Position numbers and translations under genes: made by a program
Notes under the pieces: model-generated
The model's database searches: none
Told to the model about the DNA's origin: nothing
Seen by the model: the letters and a program-made list of their open reading frames with translations, nothing else
Origin: a virus
Reading direction: 5' to 3' (one strand)
Length of the DNA: 24,267 bases
IMG/VR virus record: IMGVR_UViG_3300010354_007419
Span: 1 to 24,267 of that record
Shown here: positions 21,779 through 24,267 of the stretch, in pieces
Layout of the letters: every line of letters begins with the position of its first letter
Numbering within the stretch: the first letter of the stretch is position 1

Positions 21779-21779
21779 T
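21750..21779 (+). promoter_or_regulatory. sigma70-like promoter inside a coding sequence, leaderless type
   Basis: TTGACG at 21750-21755 and TATAAT at 21774-21779 with 18 bp between. ATG 21785 is only 5 nt after the -10, and no Shine-Dalgarno precedes it. The -10 overlaps the stop of the previous gene. Confidence 0.65.
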
Positions 21780-21784
21780 ACGGT

Positions 21785-22048
21785 ATGAAAAAACAAACTG
21801 TATCAATGACCCCCGAAGGCGGGAACTGGTGGCGGATGCGTGTCGCCCACTGGAGTATCCTGTCTGTAATGTTTCTGCCTATCTTGGTTATACTCTGTCT
21901 ATTCTTGCTGAACCCGTTGTGGTTCAGAGATGACTTGCTAATCTGGTTTGAAAACAAAATCAATGCCTTTAGCGTGTGGCGCAATAAGTTGTTGTACCGA
22001 ATTTACCTGGGCATGGATCCTGAAGTTTGGCATGCTCTTAAGGATTAA
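21785..22048 (+). CDS. small single-pass membrane protein
   Basis: 87 residues with a basic-aromatic N-terminus (NWWRMRVAHW) and one hydrophobic segment (about residues 24-43, ILSVMFLPILVILCLFLLNP), then a helical charged part. The topology may be N-in by the positive-inside rule. No known family. Leaderless-type expression from the promoter at 21750. It may act at the inner membrane during takeover of the host, but nothing in the sequence shows how. Confidence 0.72.
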   Translation: MKKQTVSMTPEGGNWWRMRVAHWSILSVMFLPILVILCLFLLNPLWFRDDLLIWFENKINAFSVWRNKLLYRIYLGMDPEVWHALKD

Positions 22049-22062
22049 TAAAAAAGCAACAG

Positions 22063-22121
22063 TTGCCCATAATGGTCCTTTTTGTTAAACTGTAATTACA
22101 GTAGATAGAAAGGAGAACAAA
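22063..22121 (+). promoter_or_regulatory. sigma70-like promoter plus leader with AAAGGAG
   Basis: TTGCCC at 22063-22068 and TAAACT at 22086-22091, 17-bp spacing, which is weaker than its neighbours. It aligns with them along the whole CCATAAT...TCC.TTTTTG block. AAAGGAG at 22110-22116 precedes ATG 22122. Confidence 0.6.
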
Positions 22122-22313
22122 ATGTCCGAAGTCCGAATTGGTAGCCTATATAAAGTTACAATGACAGAATACGAGCGTGGTTGGGGACAGCGCCCAATGG
22201 GTGAGAAGTTCTTTACTACCGAAGCGGAAGCCAAAGAATTCTGTTACAATTATAACAACCCGCCCGGTGACCCGGACTGCTACTACCGTGCAAGTTATAC
22301 AAAAGTTGCATAA
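22122..22313 (+). CDS. small hypothetical protein, 63 residues
   Basis: Starts MSEVRIGSLYKVTMTEYERG and contains aromatic residues and charged patches (FFTTEAEAKEFCYNYNNPPG). Strong AAAGGAG site. The sequence pattern of strands with a single helix (EAEAKEF) resembles small conserved phage proteins, but I cannot name a function. It is followed by a clear terminator. Confidence 0.74.
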   Translation: MSEVRIGSLYKVTMTEYERGWGQRPMGEKFFTTEAEAKEFCYNYNNPPGDPDCYYRASYTKVA

Positions 22314-22324
22314 TTGTTAACTCC

Positions 22325-22353
22325 AAGTGTTGCTTTTTGGCAACACTTTTTTT
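22325..22353 (+). terminator. rho-independent terminator
   Basis: AAGTGTTGC (22325-22333), loop of six bases, GCAACACTT (22340-22348), then a T-run to 22353. It ends the transcript of the 63-residue gene just before the next promoter. Confidence 0.8.
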
Positions 22354-22355
22354 GG

Positions 22356-22416
22356 TAGACCATAAAGATCCATTTTGCTATAATATTGGTATAGTAACTA
22401 ATAAGGAGCGTGACAA
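22356..22416 (+). promoter_or_regulatory. sigma70-like promoter plus leader with AAGGAG
   Basis: TAGACC at 22356-22361 and TATAAT at 22379-22384, 17-bp spacing; AAGGAG at 22402-22407 precedes ATG 22417. Nearly identical along about 58 bp to the unit at 21314-21372. Confidence 0.75.
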
Positions 22417-22767
22417 ATGGCTTATATGTCCCAAGAACACAAAGCAAAGTTGGCACCCACTATCAAGGCTATTTGCAAAAAATACAACATCAAAGCTAGC
22501 CTTGCTGTTCGCAATCATTCCACGCTGGTGCTGACTGTCAAACAAGGCGATATTGACTTTGGTAGTAACCGTGACCAAGTTAATCCGTACTGGTACCACG
22601 AACACTTTACTGGCCGCGCCAAGGACTTTCTTGCAGAAGTTATCCCAGCGATGTATGGTCCGGATTACTTCGACGAATCGGATGCAATGACAGATTACTT
22701 TCACTGCTCACATTATATCAGTGTTAACATTGGTAAATGGAATCAACCTTATGCTCTGGTCAAGTAA
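22417..22767 (+). CDS. conserved phage/plasmid-type hypothetical protein
   Basis: 116 residues starting MAYMSQEHKAKLAPTIKAIC. From memory this N-terminus (MAYMSQE.KAK) and the SLAVRNHSTLVLTV block are shared with uncharacterised proteins found in many phages and plasmids. The layout is a helix, a beta hairpin, and a Tyr/His-rich C-terminal region (WYHEHFTG, DYFHCSHYISVNIGKW). Function unknown. Strong ribosome site and own promoter. A competing frame at 22337-22534 lies in the terminator and leader and is rejected. Confidence 0.78.
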   Translation: MAYMSQEHKAKLAPTIKAICKKYNIKASLAVRNHSTLVLTVKQGDIDFGSNRDQVNPYWYHEHFTGRAKDFLAEVIPAMYGPDYFDESDAMTDYFHCSHYISVNIGKWNQPYALVK

Positions 22768-22770
22768 TAC

Positions 22771-22842
22771 TTGACCATAATTGAGCAATATTGTATAATA
22801 TTAAAAATAACAATAATATTTCAACTTTAATAAGGAGCTTGT
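22771..22842 (+). promoter_or_regulatory. sigma70-like promoter with long A/T-rich leader for the AAA ATPase
   Basis: TTGACC at 22771-22776 and TATAAT at 22794-22799, 17-bp spacing. The leader of about 37 nt repeats AATATT elements and carries AAGGAG at 22832-22837 before ATG 22843. The -35 lies 3 nt past the stop of the previous gene. Confidence 0.78.
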
Positions 22843-23871
22843 ATGAGTAATTCATTCGTTCGTATCAAAGCTGGTGCATATCGTACTACTGATGTATCCG
22901 GTCGTGTTTTTCAATTGGTAGATCAATTCCGTAGTGGCGCCAAAGGCGGTTATGTTACTGTCAAAAATGGCGGCCAATTTCCTGGCTTTCCTGAAGACAT
23001 CCGTGTCAAAGTAAACACAATGAGTGATTATGAATTCGTCACCGAAGGTGATGTAGCCATTCCTGAATGTATCCAAGTAGAGGCAGCTAGTCAACAGACT
23101 GACGAAGAACGTATGGCCGAGATTGCTGAACGTTTTGAAATACTCACCGAGATGACCAAGGCTGCAACCAGTGGTGACATCCGTGCCATGATTGTGTCGG
23201 GTCCTCCGGGTGTGGGCAAGAGCTTTGGTGTTGAGCTTGAGATTGAAAAAGCTACCTTGCTGGACCAGATTGCCGGACGCCGACTCAGGGCTGAGGTTGT
23301 AAAAGGTTCGGCCACTGCAATTGGCCTGTACCAAGCCCTGTACAAGTATTCGGACCCAAACTGCGTTATCGTGTTCGATGACTGCGATAGTATCTTGCTT
23401 GACGATGTGTGCCTTAACTTGCTTAAAGGTGCGTTAGACTCGGGCAAGAAGCGCAAGATTTCGTGGTTGAGTGACAGTCGTATCCTTCGCAGCGAAGGTA
23501 TTCCGGACAGCTTCGAATTCAAAGGTAGTGTAATCTTTATTACTAATTTGAAGTTCGACAAGATGAAGAGCCAAAAGCTCAAGGATCACTTGGATGCTTT
23601 GCAGTCGCGCTGCCACTACTTGGACCTTACACTGGACACCATGCGTGACAAGGTCCTGCGTATCAAACAGATTGCTAGATCAGGCGAACTGTTTGCGGAT
23701 CTTGAACTCGGCGAAATTGCACAAGACGAGATCATTGGGTTTATGGACGACAACAAGAACCGCTTGCGCGAGATGAGCTTGCGTATGGCAATCAAGATTG
23801 GTCAGCTGTACAAGAGCTTTCCTACCAAGTGGCAGGCACTGGCTCAGAGCACTTGTATGAAGAGTGCATAA
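22843..23871 (+). CDS. AAA-family ATPase
   Basis: 342 residues. Walker A GPPGVGKS at 120-127, Walker B CVIVFDDCDSIL (VIVFDD at 175-180), a sensor-1-like Asn in GSVIFITNLKFD (about 226-237). A C-terminal helical domain follows with RCHYLDLTL and RLREMSLRMAIKIGQL, the kind of lid used by replication and DNA-remodelling ATPases. The first 110 residues lack a recognised domain. A role in phage DNA replication or chromatin remodelling is possible; I cannot choose a specific family. Base composition is richer in GC than the glycan genes. The stop shares an A with the next small gene. Confidence 0.83.
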   Translation: MSNSFVRIKAGAYRTTDVSGRVFQLVDQFRSGAKGGYVTVKNGGQFPGFPEDIRVKVNTMSDYEFVTEGDVAIPECIQVEAASQQTDEERMAEIAERFEILTEMTKAATSGDIRAMIVSGPPGVGKSFGVELEIEKATLLDQIAGRRLRAEVVKGSATAIGLYQALYKYSDPNCVIVFDDCDSILLDDVCLNLLKGALDSGKKRKISWLSDSRILRSEGIPDSFEFKGSVIFITNLKFDKMKSQKLKDHLDALQSRCHYLDLTLDTMRDKVLRIKQIARSGELFADLELGEIAQDEIIGFMDDNKNRLREMSLRMAIKIGQLYKSFPTKWQALAQSTCMKSA

Positions 23872-23963
23872 TGGTTTGGTTCTTTGCAATACTGCTATTG
23901 CTAGCCGGTCAACCTTTACTGGCGTTTGCTTTAGCAGCAATTGCCCTAATGATAAAGAGTTAA
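23871..23963 (+). CDS. very small hydrophobic peptide, 30 residues
   Basis: Starts at ATG 23871 in a TAATG junction with the ATPase stop. Reads MVWFFAILLLLAGQPLLAF and ends ALAAIALMIKS. Almost wholly hydrophobic with one Lys near the end, so a single transmembrane helix is likely. The coupling to the upstream gene and a terminator just downstream support it. Function unknown; it could be a membrane anchor or regulator. Confidence 0.5.
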   Translation: MVWFFAILLLLAGQPLLAFALAAIALMIKS

Positions 23964-23971
23964 GTTTTTAC

Positions 23972-24002
23972 CCGAAGTTTTTGTTAGCTCCTTTTACTTC
24001 GG
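23972..24002 (+). other. RNA hairpin upstream of terminator
   Basis: CCGAAGT (23972-23978) pairs with ACTTCGG (23996-24002) across a 17-base loop containing AGCTCCTTTT. Its 3' arm is directly followed by the strong terminator stem at 24008. The loop has a pyrimidine-rich anti-Shine-Dalgarno-like CTCCTTTT. May stabilise the 3' end of the ATPase mRNA. Confidence 0.45.
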
Positions 24003-24007
24003 TTTCG

Positions 24008-24034
24008 AGCCCTACTTAGGTAGGGCTTTTTTTT
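24008..24034 (+). terminator. rho-independent terminator
   Basis: AGCCCTAC (24008-24015), loop TTAG, GTAGGGCT (24020-24027), then eight T to 24034. It ends the ATPase transcript. Its last Ts form the first bases of the next -35 (TTGACT, 24033-24038). Confidence 0.9.
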
Positions 24035-24061
24035 GACTTTGAATTTACAACATGCTATAAT
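24033..24061 (+). promoter_or_regulatory. sigma70-like promoter, leaderless type
   Basis: TTGACT at 24033-24038 and TATAAT at 24056-24061 with 17-bp spacing. ATG 24068 follows the -10 by 6 nt, without Shine-Dalgarno. The promoter begins within the T-run of the upstream terminator. Confidence 0.75.
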
Positions 24062-24067
24062 ATGTAT

Positions 24068-24267
24068 ATGAAAACATTTACCTATGTCGAAGATTATCTA
24101 GAAGTTATCAACGGTGACCGTGATCCACACACGGGTAAAATTTACGGACTGTTTGATAGCACTCAACCCATTGTGAGTCTGGCCAGATACGATGTGCAAG
24201 TGTTGGCCAGTATGAGCGCAGCTACACAAAGCGGTCGAGCGCTGACTGACCGTCAGGCTGAATTGGC
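24068..24267 (+). CDS. hypothetical protein, 3'-truncated by window edge
   Basis: The first 66 residues are visible, beginning MKTFTYVEDYLEVINGDRDP and ending ALTDRQAEL. The final segment looks like the T-x-R-Q-A helix start seen in some phage helicase or replication proteins, but this is a weak impression and I do not assign a function. Expressed from its own near-consensus leaderless-type promoter. An out-of-frame ATG at 24062 leads nowhere long. Confidence 0.7.
   Translation, partial: MKTFTYVEDYLEVINGDRDPHTGKIYGLFDSTQPIVSLARYDVQVLASMSAATQSGRALTDRQAEL

Noticed and set aside
22337-22534. Plus-strand frame of 65 codons upstream of and overlapping the 116-residue gene
   Set aside because: It begins inside a terminator stem and runs through a promoter and leader; composition is not protein-like and the overlapping frame has AAGGAG and a recognisable start.
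22852-23582. Long minus-strand frames opposite the AAA ATPase
   Set aside because: They are antisense shadows of a gene with clear Walker A and B motifs and have no ribosome site.
1-24267. tRNA genes, CRISPR arrays, insertion sequences, attachment sites
   Set aside because: Reading both strands I saw no cloverleaf-like sequence with CCA context, no spaced repeats and no transposase or integrase gene.

Overview
This window looks like part of the genome of a tailed, T4-like (myovirus-type) bacteriophage, probably from an aquatic metagenome. The left edge carries a UvsX/RecA-type recombinase next to a UvsY-like mediator, which is a T4-type recombination pair. Genes are tightly packed, mostly with overlaps of 1-40 nt, and there are many very small genes under strong sigma70-like promoters. 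No ribosomal, tRNA, IS or CRISPR sequence is visible. The host is probably a Gram-negative bacterium, because much of the cargo resembles LPS/ADP-heptose biosynthesis. The host species cannot be named from the sequence.

Layout. (1) 1-1537, +: recombination module (uvsX fragment, small acidic protein, uvsY-like). (2) 1574-3105, +: a SAM methyltransferase and a nucleotidyltransferase-cupin fusion. (3) 3073-3323, -: one or two very small genes. (4) 3409-5715, +: a protein with a possible capsid-targeting N-terminus and nuclease-like core, a MazG-like pyrophosphohydrolase on a leaderless-type promoter, a membrane protein, and a DUF2452-like protein. (5) 5675-10449, -: a seven-gene sugar operon made of a GT34-like glycosyltransferase, two NAD-dependent epimerase/dehydratases, two methyltransferases and a transketolase split into two genes. 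(6) 10501-12211, +: a GT17-like glycosyltransferase overlapping a radical SAM/SPASM enzyme. (7) 12255-20635, +: a small conserved protein, then a continuous operon with a 4,6-dehydratase-like enzyme, a C-methyltransferase, several glycosyltransferase-like proteins including GT9, and a heptose set (HldE-type kinase, cupin, HldE-type adenylyltransferase, HldD-type epimerase). (8) 20669-24267, +: short genes each with its own promoter (GGCT-like, small hypotheticals, a membrane protein, an AAA ATPase, and the start of a further gene).

How it may work together. Regions 2 and 5-7 are about 15 kb devoted to making and transferring unusual sugars. The split transketolase could produce sedoheptulose 7-phosphate. 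The HldE-like kinase and adenylyltransferase and the HldD-like epimerase would act later in an ADP-heptose route, and GT9-type enzymes would transfer the product. The isomerase and phosphatase steps (GmhA, GmhB) are not in the window. The dehydratases plus the C-methyltransferase suggest a second, branched 6-deoxy sugar. Whether the glycan decorates the virion, the DNA or the host surface cannot be told from the sequence.

Regulation. Eight near-consensus promoters with 17-18 bp spacing are readable at 4587, 20632, 21314, 21750, 22063, 22356, 22771 and 24033, and a ninth at 12198. Of the eight, four place the start codon at the predicted transcription start with no Shine-Dalgarno (leaderless type). 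The other four have leaders of about 25-40 nt with AAGGAG-like sites. AATAAATA octamers resembling T4 late promoters lie in front of three genes or operons.
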